Shown: positions 26,757 through 37,545, numbered from the stretch's first letter. The stretch: DNA of 64,000 bases from Kitasatospora cheerisanensis KCTC 2395 (GCF_000696185.1 NZ_KK853997.1:2381462-2445461); one strand, 5' to 3'. The notes: generated by a model not told the origin, from the sequence alone. Numbers and translations: made by a program.

Positions 26757-27302
26757 TCAGGCCTTCCGGGCCGCTGCGGCGATCTTCGCAGTGGTGTGGA
26801 AGAAGCGCGAAGTGGCCTGACCCCGGTAGGACTTGGGGAAGGCGGTGGCCGGGTTGCCGTTCATCCGGCCGCCCCGCAGGCGCATCACCACGAAGGCCGC
26901 GTCGCCGCTGGCGCCGATCATCTCCCAGTCGCCCTTCGGGGACGCCACCGGCAGGACCAGCTCCGGCGGCGGCGGCTCGGAGAGGAACAGCACGCACAGC
27001 CGGACGTCCTCGGTGACCTCCACCCCCGCGAACGGGTCCAGCGCGACCAGCGCCTCGACCTCCTCGACCGTCCGCAGCATCACCGGCACCGGGTACCCCA
27101 GGCCCTCCGCGAGCCCCGCCTCGATCCGCGCCGTCAGCGCCGCCCGGTCGGTCTCCGCGCTGCGGAAGAACACGTTGCCGCTCTGGATGTACGTCCGCAC
27201 CCCGTCCAGCCCGAGGGCGGTGAACAGCTCCCGCAGCCGGTCCATCCTCACGGTGCGGCCGCCGACGTTGACCGCCCGCAGGAAGGCGATGTAGGTCTCC
27301 AT
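26757..27302 (-). CDS. DUF1697 protein
   Basis: 181-residue DUF1697 family member. N-terminal YIAFLRAVNVGGRTVRMDRL and YIQSGNVFFRS are the hallmark of the family, and the C-terminal NPATAFPKSY with ATSRFFHTT is also typical. Function unknown; the fold is predicted to be compact and cytosolic. Both this gene and its convergent neighbour end within a 13-base TGA...TCA element. The stretch 27303-27439 holds no gene. Confidence 0.9.
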   Translation of the reverse strand: METYIAFLRAVNVGGRTVRMDRLRELFTALGLDGVRTYIQSGNVFFRSAETDRAALTARIEAGLAEGLGYPVPVMLRTVEEVEALVALDPFAGVEVTEDVRLCVLFLSEPPPPELVLPVASPKGDWEMIGASGDAAFVVMRLRGGRMNGNPATAFPKSYRGQATSRFFHTTAKIAAAARKA

Positions 27303-27439
27303 GCGCGGAGTGTAGGCCGGGCCGCCGACAATCCCGCGCACCGTCGGCGCCGAGGTCGACTTCCAGCAGGCCGCGGCGTCGAGGTGGTGGAACGCCGGTA
27401 GCGGCCCCGGCGAGCCGGGCCGCCCCCGCCGACGGGCCG

Positions 27440-28480
27440 TCAGCCGTTCGGCAGGACCACCGCGCGCCCGTTGACCTTCCCGGCGTGCAGCCGCTCGTAC
27501 GCGACCGGGGCCTGGTCGATGCCGTACGTCTCCACGTGCACGTCGATCACCCCGGCCCGGGCCAGGTCGAGCACCTCGATCAGCTCGGAGCGGCTGCCCC
27601 AGTACGGGGAGCTGACCGAGACCTCGTAGGGCAGCACGCCGAAGCCGACCGCCAGCGTTCCGCCGCCGATGCCGACGATGGTGACGTCGCCCTCCACCGC
27701 CGCCAGCTGCCCGGCCAGCGCGGTGGTGGGCGGCGCGCCGACGAAGTCGAACACGGCCTCCGCGCCGAGCCCGGCGGTCAGTTCGCGGACCTTGCCGGCG
27801 GCCGCGGCGTCCGACAGCACCGCCTCGTGCGCGCCGACGGCCCGGGCCAGTTCGAGCTTCTCCTCGCTGATGTCCAGGGCGACCACCCGGGCCGCGGTCA
27901 TCGCGCGCAGCAGCTGGATGGCGACGTGGCCGAGGCCGCCGGTGCCGATGACGACCGCCGTCGAGCCGGGAACCAGCTTCGGCAGCGAGCGCTTGATCGC
28001 GTGATAGGGCGTCAGGCCGGCGTCGGTGAGCGGCACGGCGCGCACCGGGTCGAGGTCGCCGAGCGGCACCAGGTGCCGCGGGTCGTCGACCAGCAGGTAC
28101 TCGGCCAGTGCGCCGGGCGCGCCCAGGCCGGGCGGCATGATGCCCAGCTCGCGCGCCCGCAGGCAGTAGTTCTCCTTGCCCTCGGCGCACTTGGCGCAGC
28201 TGCCGCAGCCCCACGGGCCGTACACGGCGACCGACTCGCCCTCGGTGAAGCCGGTGACGCCGGCGCCGAGCGCGGCGACCGTGCCGACGCCCTCGTGGCC
28301 GAGGGTGAGCGGCAGCGGGAACGGCAGCTGCTCCGCCGTCCAGCTCATCACGGCGATGTCGGAGTGGCAGACACCGGCGGCGGAGACCTTCAACAGGACC
28401 TGCCCGGGGCCGGGTTCGGGATCGGGGACGGTGACCACCTCGGGGTGGCCGCCGACGGTGCGGTACTGGACTGCCTTCAT
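27440..28480 (-). CDS. Zinc-dependent NAD(P) alcohol dehydrogenase
   Basis: 346-residue medium-chain dehydrogenase. Catalytic zinc ligands in AGVCHSD and LGHEGVGTV; structural zinc cysteines in WGCGSCAKCAEGKENYC; nucleotide-binding GTGGLGHVAIQLL with an acidic end (VVALDISEEKLELA) that favours NAD over NADP. Last gene of a tetR-SDR-ADH unit, 44 bases after the SDR. ATG 28480 is preceded by AGGAGGG. Likely oxidises or reduces an alcohol/aldehyde together with the SDR. Confidence 0.9.
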   Translation of the reverse strand: MKAVQYRTVGGHPEVVTVPDPEPGPGQVLLKVSAAGVCHSDIAVMSWTAEQLPFPLPLTLGHEGVGTVAALGAGVTGFTEGESVAVYGPWGCGSCAKCAEGKENYCLRARELGIMPPGLGAPGALAEYLLVDDPRHLVPLGDLDPVRAVPLTDAGLTPYHAIKRSLPKLVPGSTAVVIGTGGLGHVAIQLLRAMTAARVVALDISEEKLELARAVGAHEAVLSDAAAAGKVRELTAGLGAEAVFDFVGAPPTTALAGQLAAVEGDVTIVGIGGGTLAVGFGVLPYEVSVSSPYWGSRSELIEVLDLARAGVIDVHVETYGIDQAPVAYERLHAGKVNGRAVVLPNG

Positions 28481-28524
28481 GGCTGGAAAACCCTCCTGAG
28501 CGCGGAATCCCCCCTGACGGGCGG

Positions 28525-29280
28525 TCAGCGGGCGGAGTAGCCGCCGTCGACCAGGTGGTAGCTGCCGGTGACGAACGAGGCCCGGTCGGAGAGCAGGAAC
28601 GCCGTCAGCTCGGCGACCTCCTCGGCCCGGCCCAGCCGTCCGGCGGGGTGCAGCGCGATCAGCTGCTCGCGCCCGGCCGGGTCGGTGTCCTTGAGCAGCG
28701 GGGTGTCGATGAAGCCGGGGCCGACCGCGTTGACCCGGACGCCCCGCGCGGCGTACTCCAGCGCGGTGGTCTTGGTCAGGCCGACCACGCCGTGCTTGGC
28801 GGCGACGTAGGCGGGCGAGCCGGCGAAGCCGTTGGTGCCGAGGATCGAGGCCATGTTGACGATCGCGCCGCCGCCGGCCGCGAGGATCTCCGGCAGCTCG
28901 TGGCGCATCGAGTAGAAGACGCCGTCCAGGTTGGTGGCGATCACCCGCCGCCAGGCCTGCGGGTCGTACTCGCCGGTCGGGGCGGTCGCGCCGCCGATGC
29001 CGGCGTTGTTGACGGCCAGCGACAGCGGGCCGAGGCCCTGCACGGTGGCGCGGACGGCGGCCTCCACGGACGCCGGGTCGGTGACGTCGACCTGCACGGC
29101 GAGCGCGTTCGCGCCGGTCGCCCGGATCGCGTCGGCGGCCTCCCGGGCGCCGTCCAGGTTGTAGTCGGCGACGGCGACGTCCGCGCCGCGCGCGGCGAGC
29201 AGGGTGGCGACGGCCAGGCCGATGCCGGAGGCCCCGCCGGTGACGAGGGCGGTACGTCCGGTGAACTCCTGGGTGGTCAT
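28525..29280 (-). CDS. Short-chain dehydrogenase/reductase
   Basis: 251-residue classical SDR. Cofactor motif TGGASGIGLAVATL, NNAGIGG, catalytic Ser in MASILGTNG and YVAAK for Tyr-x-x-x-Lys, and the C-terminal FVTGSYHLVDGGYSAR. An Asp after the second strand (ADYNLDG) suggests NAD. Its ATG overlaps the TetR stop (ATGA), so regulator and enzyme are coupled. Confidence 0.92.
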   Translation of the reverse strand: MTTQEFTGRTALVTGGASGIGLAVATLLAARGADVAVADYNLDGAREAADAIRATGANALAVQVDVTDPASVEAAVRATVQGLGPLSLAVNNAGIGGATAPTGEYDPQAWRRVIATNLDGVFYSMRHELPEILAAGGGAIVNMASILGTNGFAGSPAYVAAKHGVVGLTKTTALEYAARGVRVNAVGPGFIDTPLLKDTDPAGREQLIALHPAGRLGRAEEVAELTAFLLSDRASFVTGSYHLVDGGYSAR

Positions 29281-29975
29281 GGGCGGTCGGTCCTTTCGTG
29301 CGCCGCGCCGGGGTGGGCGCGGGTGGTGCGGACGGCGCCGGCGGTCGGCCGGTGCGCGGGTTCGGCGGCGACCAGGTCGAAGGCCCGGTCGATCAGCGCG
29401 GGCAGGTCGCCCGCGGGGTCGCGCACCCAGGTGCGGGTGGCGGCGTGCAGGGCGGCGACGCCGAGGCCGACGGCGACGGCGGGCCGCAGGTCGGTCTCGG
29501 GGTGCAGGCCGAGCCGGTCGGCGACCAGCCGGATCGACCGCTCCTCCTCGGCGACGGCGATCCGCCGGTAGGCGGCGGTCAGCGCGGGCTCCTCGTCGAT
29601 CAGCGCGAACAGTTCGCGCATCCCGGGCCGGCCGTGCCAGGCCGGGTGGTCGCCGTCGTGCAGCCAGGCGGTGACGGCGGCCCGGTACGCGGCGAGCGGC
29701 GGCTCGGCGGCGGGCCGGACGGCGAGGACCTCGTTGATCCGGGCGAAGTCGGCGCGCAGGCAGTCGAGGACGGCGTCCTCGCGGGACGGGAAGTAGCGGC
29801 TGAAGGTGCGCCGGGAGACGTCGGCGGCGTCGGTGACGTGCTCGACGGCCAGCGCGGCCAGGCCGTGCTCCAGGGTGAGGCGCAGCGCGGCGTCGGCCAT
29901 CGCCTCGCGGGTCCGGCGGGCCTTGCGGTCGCGCCGTCCGAGCGGGACCGGTGCCGGCTGCTGGTCGGTGCTCAT
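29277..29975 (-). CDS. TetR-family regulator of the SDR-ADH unit
   Basis: 232 residues. HTH region: ADAALRLTLEHGLAALAVEH, TDAADVSRRTFSRYFPSREDA. The C-terminal domain is of the mycofactocin/MftR-like size class but cannot be assigned. It is the first gene of the tetR-SDR-ADH unit, with two tandem palindromes immediately upstream. ATG 29975 is selected over the upstream in-frame ATG at 30014, which lies inside the operator. Confidence 0.88.
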   Translation of the reverse strand: MSTDQQPAPVPLGRRDRKARRTREAMADAALRLTLEHGLAALAVEHVTDAADVSRRTFSRYFPSREDAVLDCLRADFARINEVLAVRPAAEPPLAAYRAAVTAWLHDGDHPAWHGRPGMRELFALIDEEPALTAAYRRIAVAEEERSIRLVADRLGLHPETDLRPAVAVGLGVAALHAATRTWVRDPAGDLPALIDRAFDLVAAEPAHRPTAGAVRTTRAHPGAAHERTDRP

Positions 29976-29997
29976 GCGAACCACCCTACTCCCGGAA

Positions 29998-30029
29998 ATG
30001 TCCCGGCGGGACATGAGTCCCGCCGGGAC
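29998..30029. promoter_or_regulatory. Tandem TetR operators
   Basis: ATGTCCCGGCGGGACAT (29998-30014) and GTCCCGCCGGGAC (30017-30029) are adjacent near-perfect palindromes sharing GTCCCG/CGGGAC. They end 23 bases before the TetR start and likely mediate autoregulation of the tetR-SDR-ADH operon. Confidence 0.85.
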
Positions 30030-30080
30030 ATCCGGGCCCGGGCCGCGCTGCTCACGCCCCGGGCGGTTCCACGCATGGGG

Positions 30081-30809
30081 TCACTGGCCGGAGGGGCCCC
30101 AGAGGCGGTCGGTGCAACGGGCGTAGGTGTCGCGCCAGTGCGGCCAGTGCCGGGCGGTCTCGTCGTCGCAGTCGGCCAGCAGGCGGTCGATCTGCGCCGG
30201 GTCGACGCCCTCCAGCAGCCAGACCAGGGCGTCGGACGGGGCCGGGCCGTCGGCGTAGCGCAGCAGGTCGAGGAGTTCGGGCAGGGTGCCGATCCGGGAG
30301 CCGGCCTGGAAGACGCCGGCCATCCGCGGCAGCAGCTGGCGCTCCTCGATCCGCAGGTGGGTCTCCACCCGGGCGGCGAGCTCCTCGACCGCGTACGAGA
30401 CCGGCCAGGCGCTGGCGGGGTCGCGGGTGGCGATGCCGACCAGGGTGGTGGTGCGGGTGAAGCACTGGTCGAGGTTGTGGTGGTCGGACTCCAGCCAGTT
30501 GAGCAGCAGCCGCAGTTCGGGCGCGAAGCGGCGCAGCAGCGGCCACAGCCGGGTGTCCTGCTGCTCGTGGTGGCAGGTCACCATGGCGGTGACGAAGTCC
30601 CAGTGTCGCTTGAGCGCGAGCGCGCTCTCGTGGTCGTCGGGCTGGAGCAGTCGCAGGGCCTGCGGGATCCGGGCGAGGTCGCGCCGGACGGCGGCGTGCA
30701 CCAGGCGCAGCCCGGCGAACGGGAGGAGCTCGGCCACCGGCGCGGCGGGGATCTCCTCGCGCGGGGCGGTGACGGTCGTCGGGCCGACGGGCAGCAGGTG
30801 GCGGGACAT
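30081..30809 (-). CDS. Hemerythrin-domain protein
   Basis: 242-residue HHE-domain protein predicted to bind a di-iron centre. Candidate ligands: H in LKRHWDF, HHE in TCHHEQQDTRLWPLL, ESDHHNLDQ and HLRIEERQLLP, a complete hemerythrin-like set on four helices. Role could be oxygen, nitric oxide or iron handling. ATG 30809 follows GAAGAGAG. Monocistronic on the minus strand upstream of the TetR operators; the 207-base gap before it holds no gene. Confidence 0.85.
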   Translation of the reverse strand: MSRHLLPVGPTTVTAPREEIPAAPVAELLPFAGLRLVHAAVRRDLARIPQALRLLQPDDHESALALKRHWDFVTAMVTCHHEQQDTRLWPLLRRFAPELRLLLNWLESDHHNLDQCFTRTTTLVGIATRDPASAWPVSYAVEELAARVETHLRIEERQLLPRMAGVFQAGSRIGTLPELLDLLRYADGPAPSDALVWLLEGVDPAQIDRLLADCDDETARHWPHWRDTYARCTDRLWGPSGQ

Positions 30810-31016
30810 GGCGCTCTCTTCACGACTGGCGGGGCTGGCCGGAGCGGGGAGCCGCGGTTGCGGCGCCCCGGTCCAGTTCTCCGGTCCACGGGTTCCAGGG
30901 TGGGAGCAGTGCATCAGGGGCGAATGAACGACCGATTGATGTGCAGGTCAGAGCGGTTTCGGTGCCGTTGCGGCCGGTTCCCGAACGCAAGTGGCGGCCG
31001 GCCGGTCGGATTCCGG

Positions 31017-32042
31017 TCAGTCGGATTCCGGTCCGGCGGTGTTGGCGGTCAGCCACTCCAGCGTGTGCGGGATCATCTTCTTGAAGTCCGAGGTGAGGTG
31101 CTTGCCGCCGGGCTGCTCGTAGTACTCGACGGTGGTGGGGGCCTTGGCCTTGCCGACCCAGGCCTTCACCAGCTTGGTCTCGTACGGGTTGGCGCCGCCC
31201 GCGGTGGCCAGCATCCGCACGTCGGCGGTGCCGGCGCCGATCAGCAGGTCGGGGCTGTTGGCCTGGCGTTCCTGCTCGTGGCCCTTCCAGAGCGGCGAGT
31301 CGGGGTTCCAGTAGCCGTCGATCGGCACCGCGGCCTTGAACACGTCGGGGTGCTGCAGGGCGAGCTTGGCGCTGCAGAACGCGCCGGTGGAGGCGCCCAT
31401 CACGGCCCAGCCGTCGCGGCCCTTGACGGTGCGGAAGTTGGCGCGGACGAAGTCGGGGATGTCCTGGGACATCCAGGTGCCGATCTTCGGCTGGCCGGGG
31501 ATGTCGGCGCACTCCAGGGCCTTGGACTCGTTGGAGTCCAGGTTCTGCACCGGCATGATCATGATGAACGGGTGGGCCTTGCCCTCGGCCGCCATCTGCT
31601 GGTCGATCTCCTGGATCGGCAGCTGGTTGTCGGTCCAGGTGTTGTAGCCGGCGCTCTGTCCGCCCGCGTACAGGGTGAGCACCGGGAAGCCGGTCTTCGC
31701 GTACTTCGGGTCGTTGTACTGCGGGGGCAGCCACACCCAGACCTTGCCGCTGACGCCGGACTTGGCGCCGGTCAGGGTGGTCATCATGATCGGCCCGGCG
31801 CCGGTGTCGCGGACCTTGGACAGCTGCGCGGCCGGGCCGGTCGGCATCAGCACCTTGGACGGCTTCGGCGGCGGGCTGCTGCTCTGCGCGGCGGACGCGG
31901 ACGGGCGGTCGGCGGAGATCGCGGCCTTGGCGTCGCCGGCGCCGCCCGGGTTGCTGCCGCAGGCCGCCAGCGGGGCGGCGAGGGCGAGCAGGGCGGCGGC
32001 GGTCAGCAGGCGGCGGGCGACGGGGCGGGGCTGCGGCAGCAC
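31017..32042 (-). CDS. Secreted esterase lipoprotein (antigen 85/esterase D-like)
   Basis: 341 residues. Signal peptide with lipobox LAAC (Cys at about residue 28), then a Ser/Pro-rich linker and an alpha/beta hydrolase domain of the esterase D/antigen 85 type: FPVLTLYAGGQSAGYNTWTD, nucleophile in AVMGASTGAFCS, DGYWNPDSPLW and C-terminal GGKHLTSDFKK with the likely catalytic His. Anchored outside the membrane; substrate unknown. The GTG start at 32042 follows GGAGAGA. A TAGGAT -10 box lies on the minus strand at 32192-32187, without a clear -35. Confidence 0.85.
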   Translation of the reverse strand: MLPQPRPVARRLLTAAALLALAAPLAACGSNPGGAGDAKAAISADRPSASAAQSSSPPPKPSKVLMPTGPAAQLSKVRDTGAGPIMMTTLTGAKSGVSGKVWVWLPPQYNDPKYAKTGFPVLTLYAGGQSAGYNTWTDNQLPIQEIDQQMAAEGKAHPFIMIMPVQNLDSNESKALECADIPGQPKIGTWMSQDIPDFVRANFRTVKGRDGWAVMGASTGAFCSAKLALQHPDVFKAAVPIDGYWNPDSPLWKGHEQERQANSPDLLIGAGTADVRMLATAGGANPYETKLVKAWVGKAKAPTTVEYYEQPGGKHLTSDFKKMIPHTLEWLTANTAGPESD

Positions 32043-32299
32043 GGATCGGTCTCTCCGGGCGGGGGCCGACCCGGCAGCCGGGAGGGGCCCTGGTCATTGG
32101 GCTGTGACCGGGTCCGCCGTGCCCTGGCGGCCGGCGCTCCCCGGTGGACGGCCGCGGCCGCACGTGCGTGCGGCGGGCCGTCCGAGATCCTATGACGTGC
32201 TGCCCCCGGGCCCGGTTGCGACGGGGTGAACAACCTGCCGACCGGCGGGGGCGGCCCCCGCCGGTCGGCGGGGCCGCCCGGGGCTTCCGGCGCGGTGGG

Positions 32300-34027
32300 T
32301 CAGTTGCGCCAGGTGTCGTTCAGCGTGATCTTGCCGGTGGACGGGACGGTGGCGGTGCGGTTGGCGCCGCTCTCCCAGGTGACGGCGCCGGCGGCGTCCT
32401 TGCGGATGTACTTGTACTGGATCGCGGTGCCGGCGGGCAGCGCCACGTCCAGCTTCCACACCGGGTAGGCGGCGGAGGACAGCGGCAGCGCCTTGGAGGT
32501 GTCCCAGCCGCCGAGCCCGGCGACGTCGCCGACCACGAAGATGTTCTGGCCGTACACGGTGGTGGCGTTGACCGCGAAGGACGCGCCGGCCGAGCTCGCC
32601 GGGGCGGTGGCGCCGACGTACAGCGCGACGGCGTCGCCCGCGCCGACCGTGGCGGTGAACTTCCCGTCGGAGCCGACGGTGTAGGTCGGGCCGGAGCAGC
32701 CGCCGCTCACCGGGTCGCCGTGCTGGACGTCGCAGTAGGTGCCGGCGGGCAGCGAGGTCTGGAAGGTCTGGGTGACCGCCGAGGTCTCCCGGTTGATCGC
32801 CACGTAGCCCTTGCTGCCGCGGCCGAACGCGATGGCGTTGTTGCCGTTGGACCACCAGTTGGTCATCCCGGTGCCGGCCACGGCGTTGCGGAAGCCGACC
32901 ATGTTGGCGACCTGCCGCCAGGCGTGGACGCAGTTCCAGCCGTTCTGGTAGCAGGCGGTGACGGTGCCGCCGTTGGGCGGGCCGTCGTCGTTGCTGCTGA
33001 ACGCGTAGCCGGAGTAGACGTTCGGCGAGCCGTAGGGGTTGGCCAGCATGAACACGTTGGCCAACGTGTAGGTGGAGCCGTCCTTGTAGGTGAGGGTGGA
33101 GCCGTTGCGCTCGGTGTCCCAGTTGTCGACGAAGGTGCGGGCCTGGGCGGAGGGCAGCAGGCCGCTGCCCCAGCTCTGCAGGTCGGATATCTTCCCGCCG
33201 TTGAAGGCGCTCTTCAGCCACGTCCCGGAGCGGAACTCGTCCACGTCGCCGGTGCCGGTGTACTCGGAGGGCTGGACGGGCTCGCCCGCGCCGTAGATGA
33301 CCTCCTGCACCCAGTAGGCGTTCGGGTTGCTCATCTTCGCCTTGACGGCGGCGAGGTCACCGGCGGCCACGTGCTTGGCGGCGTCGATCCGGAAGCCGTC
33401 CACGCCGAGCGACAGCAGGTCGCTCAGGTAGTTGGCGATGGTCTGCTGGACGTACGCGGAGCCGGTGTTGAGGTCCGCCAGGCCGACCAGTTCGCAGTTC
33501 TGGACGTTGGAGCGGTCGTTGTAGTTGCTGATCGAGCTGCGGCAGCTGTGGAAGTCCTGGTCCTGGTAGTAGCCCGGGTAGTTGTACTTCGTGTAGACGG
33601 TGCCGCCGGTGCCGGTGCCGCTGCCGGAGGTCATGTGGTTGATCACCGAGTCGGCGAGCACCTTGACGCCGGCCGCGTGGCAGGTGTCGACCATGTTCTT
33701 GAACGAGGTGCGGTCGCCGAGCCGGCCGGCGATCCGGTAGCTGACGGGCTGGTAGGAGGTCCACCACTGGGAGCCCTGGATGTGCTCCTGGGGCGGGGAG
33801 ACCTCGACGAAGCCGTAGCCCTTGGGGCCGAGGGTGTCGGTGCACGCCTTGGCCACCGAGTCGAACTTCCACTCGAACAGGGTGGCGGTGACGTCCTTGC
33901 TGCTCGGCGGGGCGGCCGCCGCGGTGGGGGCCAGCGTGAGTCCGGCGCCGGCGGTGAGGCCGAGCGCGGCGAGGGCGGTGCAGGCGGCGACGGCGCGCTT
34001 CCTGCGGGTGGGGGCAGGGGTGGGCAA
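32300..34027 (-). CDS. Secreted alpha-amylase with C-terminal CBM20 starch-binding domain
   Basis: 575 residues, GH13 (Streptomyces type). Signal peptide to about residue 39 (APTAAAA). Catalytic regions: [21 protein letters not shown] (nucleophile Asp), WVQEVIYG (acid Glu) and [11 protein letters not shown], where the usual His of region IV is Trp. The last 100 residues form a CBM20 ([30 protein letters not shown]). The start is a TTG at 34027: AGGAG lies 8 bases upstream and no other in-frame start gives the signal peptide. Expression is probably maltose-controlled through repeats upstream. Confidence 0.93.
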   Translation of the reverse strand: MPTPAPTRRKRAVAACTALAALGLTAGAGLTLAPTAAAAPPSSKDVTATLFEWKFDSVAKACTDTLGPKGYGFVEVSPPQEHIQGSQWWTSYQPVSYRIAGRLGDRTSFKNMVDTCHAAGVKVLADSVINHMTSGSGTGTGGTVYTKYNYPGYYQDQDFHSCRSSISNYNDRSNVQNCELVGLADLNTGSAYVQQTIANYLSDLLSLGVDGFRIDAAKHVAAGDLAAVKAKMSNPNAYWVQEVIYGAGEPVQPSEYTGTGDVDEFRSGTWLKSAFNGGKISDLQSWGSGLLPSAQARTFVDNWDTERNGSTLTYKDGSTYTLANVFMLANPYGSPNVYSGYAFSSNDDGPPNGGTVTACYQNGWNCVHAWRQVANMVGFRNAVAGTGMTNWWSNGNNAIAFGRGSKGYVAINRETSAVTQTFQTSLPAGTYCDVQHGDPVSGGCSGPTYTVGSDGKFTATVGAGDAVALYVGATAPASSAGASFAVNATTVYGQNIFVVGDVAGLGGWDTSKALPLSSAAYPVWKLDVALPAGTAIQYKYIRKDAAGAVTWESGANRTATVPSTGKITLNDTWRN

Positions 34028-34144
34028 GGGAGCACTCCTGGGGGGAAGCCCGGTCCGCGGACGCAGGTCGCGGACGGGAGGCGGCGGGGTGGGGGGCCGC
34101 GACGGCGGGGGTCGGTGCCGTCCGTACGACGTGGGGGGTCGCTA

Positions 34145-34225
34145 CTGCAAGTCTCTGCAAGAGTGTTGAAACTTGCTGGAAACTTTCAGTGGCATGACCA
34201 TAGGGTCCGCCCGGACGGCCGTCAA
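34145..34225 (-). promoter_or_regulatory. Amylase promoter with MalR-type repeats
   Basis: On the minus strand, TTGACG (34225-34220) and TATGGT (34202-34197) are 17 bases apart. Downstream lie CTTGCAG twice (34161-34155 and 34151-34145), 10 bases apart, plus a GAAACTT direct repeat. CTTGCAG repeats are the motif reported for the Streptomyces MalR/Reg1 repressor of amylase genes. The whole 302-base gap to the next gene holds only this region. Confidence 0.75.
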
Positions 34226-34329
34226 GGGAGCCTGCGGCCCGCTTCCGGCCCGGAAAAACGGCGGCGCCGGCCCGCCGCTGACAGTTCGTCAACGGCGGAC
34301 CGGCGCGGGGCCGGACGGGAGCCGGGGGC

Positions 34330-35502
34330 TCAGCCCAGCTGCTGCTCGATCAGGTCGCAGGCGCGGGCGGTGCCGCCCTCGGAGGCGGCCAGCGCGCTCA
34401 ACTCCCGCAGGCGGTCGGCCACCTGCTCGTCCCCGACCAGGGCGGTGAGCGCCGACCACAGCGCCTCGGGCGTCGCGTCCTCGGTGTCGAGGCGGCGGGC
34501 GACGCCGAGCTCGACCAGGCGGTCGGCGTTCATGAACTGCTCGGCGGCCTGCGGCACCGCGATCATCGGGACGCCCGCCAGCAGCCCTTCGCCGCAGCCG
34601 CCCATGCCGGCGTGGGTGACGAAGGCGTCGGCCTGCTCCAGGATCGCCCGCTGCGGCACCCAGGGGTGCACCTCGACGTTGGCCGGGATCTCCCCGAGCT
34701 CCGCCGGGTCGGTGTGCTTGCCGATCTGCAGCACCACGTGCCAGTCGGGGCGGCCGCCGAAGGCCGCCAGGCAGTTGCGGTAGAACGCGGGCTGCCGGGT
34801 GAACGCCGAGCCGAGCGACACCAGCAGCACCTTCCCGGCGCCGGCCGGGCGCTGCCAACTGCCCTGCTCGGCCCGCAGGTCGAAGCAGGGGCCGACGAAG
34901 TCGACGGCCTTGCGGTCCACCCGGTCGGCGTGCGGCTGCATCGCCTCGGTGATCATCGCGACGGCGCGGGCCGGCCTGCCGGAGAACGCGTCCACGTCGA
35001 CCGTGTCGGCGCCGCTGCCGGCCAGCCACTCCGCGAAGCGCCCGAAGTAGGCGTCGGCGCCGGGCAGTCGGCGGATCTGGTCGCTGACCTCCTCCTGGTA
35101 CCCCTCCCACCCGACCAGGGTGGGCGAGAGCTGCACGATCGGCCGCCCCTGCGCCTCGGCGAGCGCCCGCGCGGCGTACGCGCCGATGTCGTACAGGTAG
35201 AGGTCGGCCGGATCGGCGTCGTAGTGCGCGTGCAGCCGGGGCAGCATCGCGATGGCGTCCTCCAGGAAGACCCGCATGGCGCCGATCGGGTCCTCCGGCC
35301 AGTCGTGGTCGGCGACCGGCAGGGTGGACGGGTACGGGACGAGTTCGGCCCCGGTGGGGGCGATCAGCCCGGTGACGGACGGGTCGTTGAAGTACGTCAC
35401 GCGATGGCCGCGGGCGACGAGCTCGCGGATCACTTCGAGGCTCGGGCGGACGTGGCTGACGGCCGGGATGCCGATCATGGCGATATGGGCACGACGGGTC
35501 AC
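34330..35502 (-). CDS. Macrolide-type glycosyltransferase (MGT/OleD-like)
   Basis: 390-residue GT1 enzyme. N-terminal IPAVSHVRPSLEVIRELVAR and the C-terminal donor-binding segment VPQRAILEQADAFVTHAGMG, then AVPQAAEQFMNADRLVELG, match macrolide-inactivating glycosyltransferases of Streptomyces, which use UDP-glucose to glucosylate the drug 2'-OH. No macrolide pathway is nearby, so it is more likely resistance than biosynthesis. The GTG start at 35502 has AGGTG upstream. A nine-codon open frame and two hairpins precede it and may attenuate expression. Confidence 0.88.
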   Translation of the reverse strand: MTRRAHIAMIGIPAVSHVRPSLEVIRELVARGHRVTYFNDPSVTGLIAPTGAELVPYPSTLPVADHDWPEDPIGAMRVFLEDAIAMLPRLHAHYDADPADLYLYDIGAYAARALAEAQGRPIVQLSPTLVGWEGYQEEVSDQIRRLPGADAYFGRFAEWLAGSGADTVDVDAFSGRPARAVAMITEAMQPHADRVDRKAVDFVGPCFDLRAEQGSWQRPAGAGKVLLVSLGSAFTRQPAFYRNCLAAFGGRPDWHVVLQIGKHTDPAELGEIPANVEVHPWVPQRAILEQADAFVTHAGMGGCGEGLLAGVPMIAVPQAAEQFMNADRLVELGVARRLDTEDATPEALWSALTALVGDEQVADRLRELSALAASEGGTARACDLIEQQLG

Positions 35503-35553
35503 GCGAAGAGCACCTGCTTCCGGTCTACGGGGTGGGAAGGGAACACCGCACCG

Positions 35554-35613
35554 CCGGCGCGCCGTTCAGGGGGCGCCGGGGCGGGGGGACGCGAGGCTCG
35601 GGGCACTGCCCCG
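35554..35613 (-). promoter_or_regulatory. Two leader hairpins before the glycosyltransferase
   Basis: Between the nine-codon leader and the gene, the transcript can form CGGGGCA-C-TGCCCCG (35613-35599) and CCGGCGC...GCGCCGG (35579-35554). The first follows the leader stop by 6 bases, the position expected for an attenuator hairpin. Confidence 0.5.
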
Positions 35614-35619
35614 GCCGCG

Positions 35620-35649
35620 TCAGCCGTAGATCTGGTGGAAGAAGGACAT
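35620..35649 (-). CDS. Candidate nine-residue leader peptide (MSFFHQIYG)
   Basis: ATG-TCC-TTC-TTC-CAC-CAG-ATC-TAC-GGC-TGA. It sits 118 bases before the glycosyltransferase on the same strand with AGGGTCC ahead of the ATG. Aromatic-rich short peptides upstream of macrolide-resistance genes are known to stall drug-bound ribosomes; the peptide here is a candidate of that kind. Could be chance. Confidence 0.4.
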   Translation of the reverse strand: MSFFHQIYG

Positions 35650-35725
35650 GGCAGGACCCTAACCCGGCGGCCGGAGCGGCGCACCCGAATTAATTGCCCG
35701 CCTTTTACCGGTACTTGACCGGCCG

Positions 35726-37392
<1,667 letters not shown>

Positions 37393-37414
37393 GGCGGGAG
37401 TGTCGCCGGGCGGG

Positions 37415-37470
37415 GTTTCGCGCCGTCGTCACCGGTGTTTCCGGGGTGTTTCGGATGAACCAGAGGTTTC
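37415..37470 (-). promoter_or_regulatory. Candidate GlnR half-sites upstream of amtB
   Basis: On the minus strand GAAAC occurs at 37470-37466, 37452-37448, 37441-37437 and 37419-37415, with a GTGAC at 37432-37428. The middle two are separated by exactly 6 bases, the spacing of GlnR a/b boxes (gTnAC-n6-GaAAC). The match is partial. Confidence 0.5.
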
Positions 37471-37494
37471 CGTCCCCTCACACGCCGGGGCGCG

Positions 37495-37531
37495 CCGGTG
37501 CCCGGCAGCCGATTCGGCTGCCGGGCACCGG
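37495..37531 (-). terminator. Strong hairpin after the M4 peptidase gene
   Basis: CCGGTGCCCGGCAGCCGA and TCGGCTGCCGGGCACCGG form an 18-base perfect stem, 15 bases beyond the M4 stop and before the amtB promoter region. Confidence 0.9.
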
Positions 37532-37545
37532 TCACTGAGGGTGTG

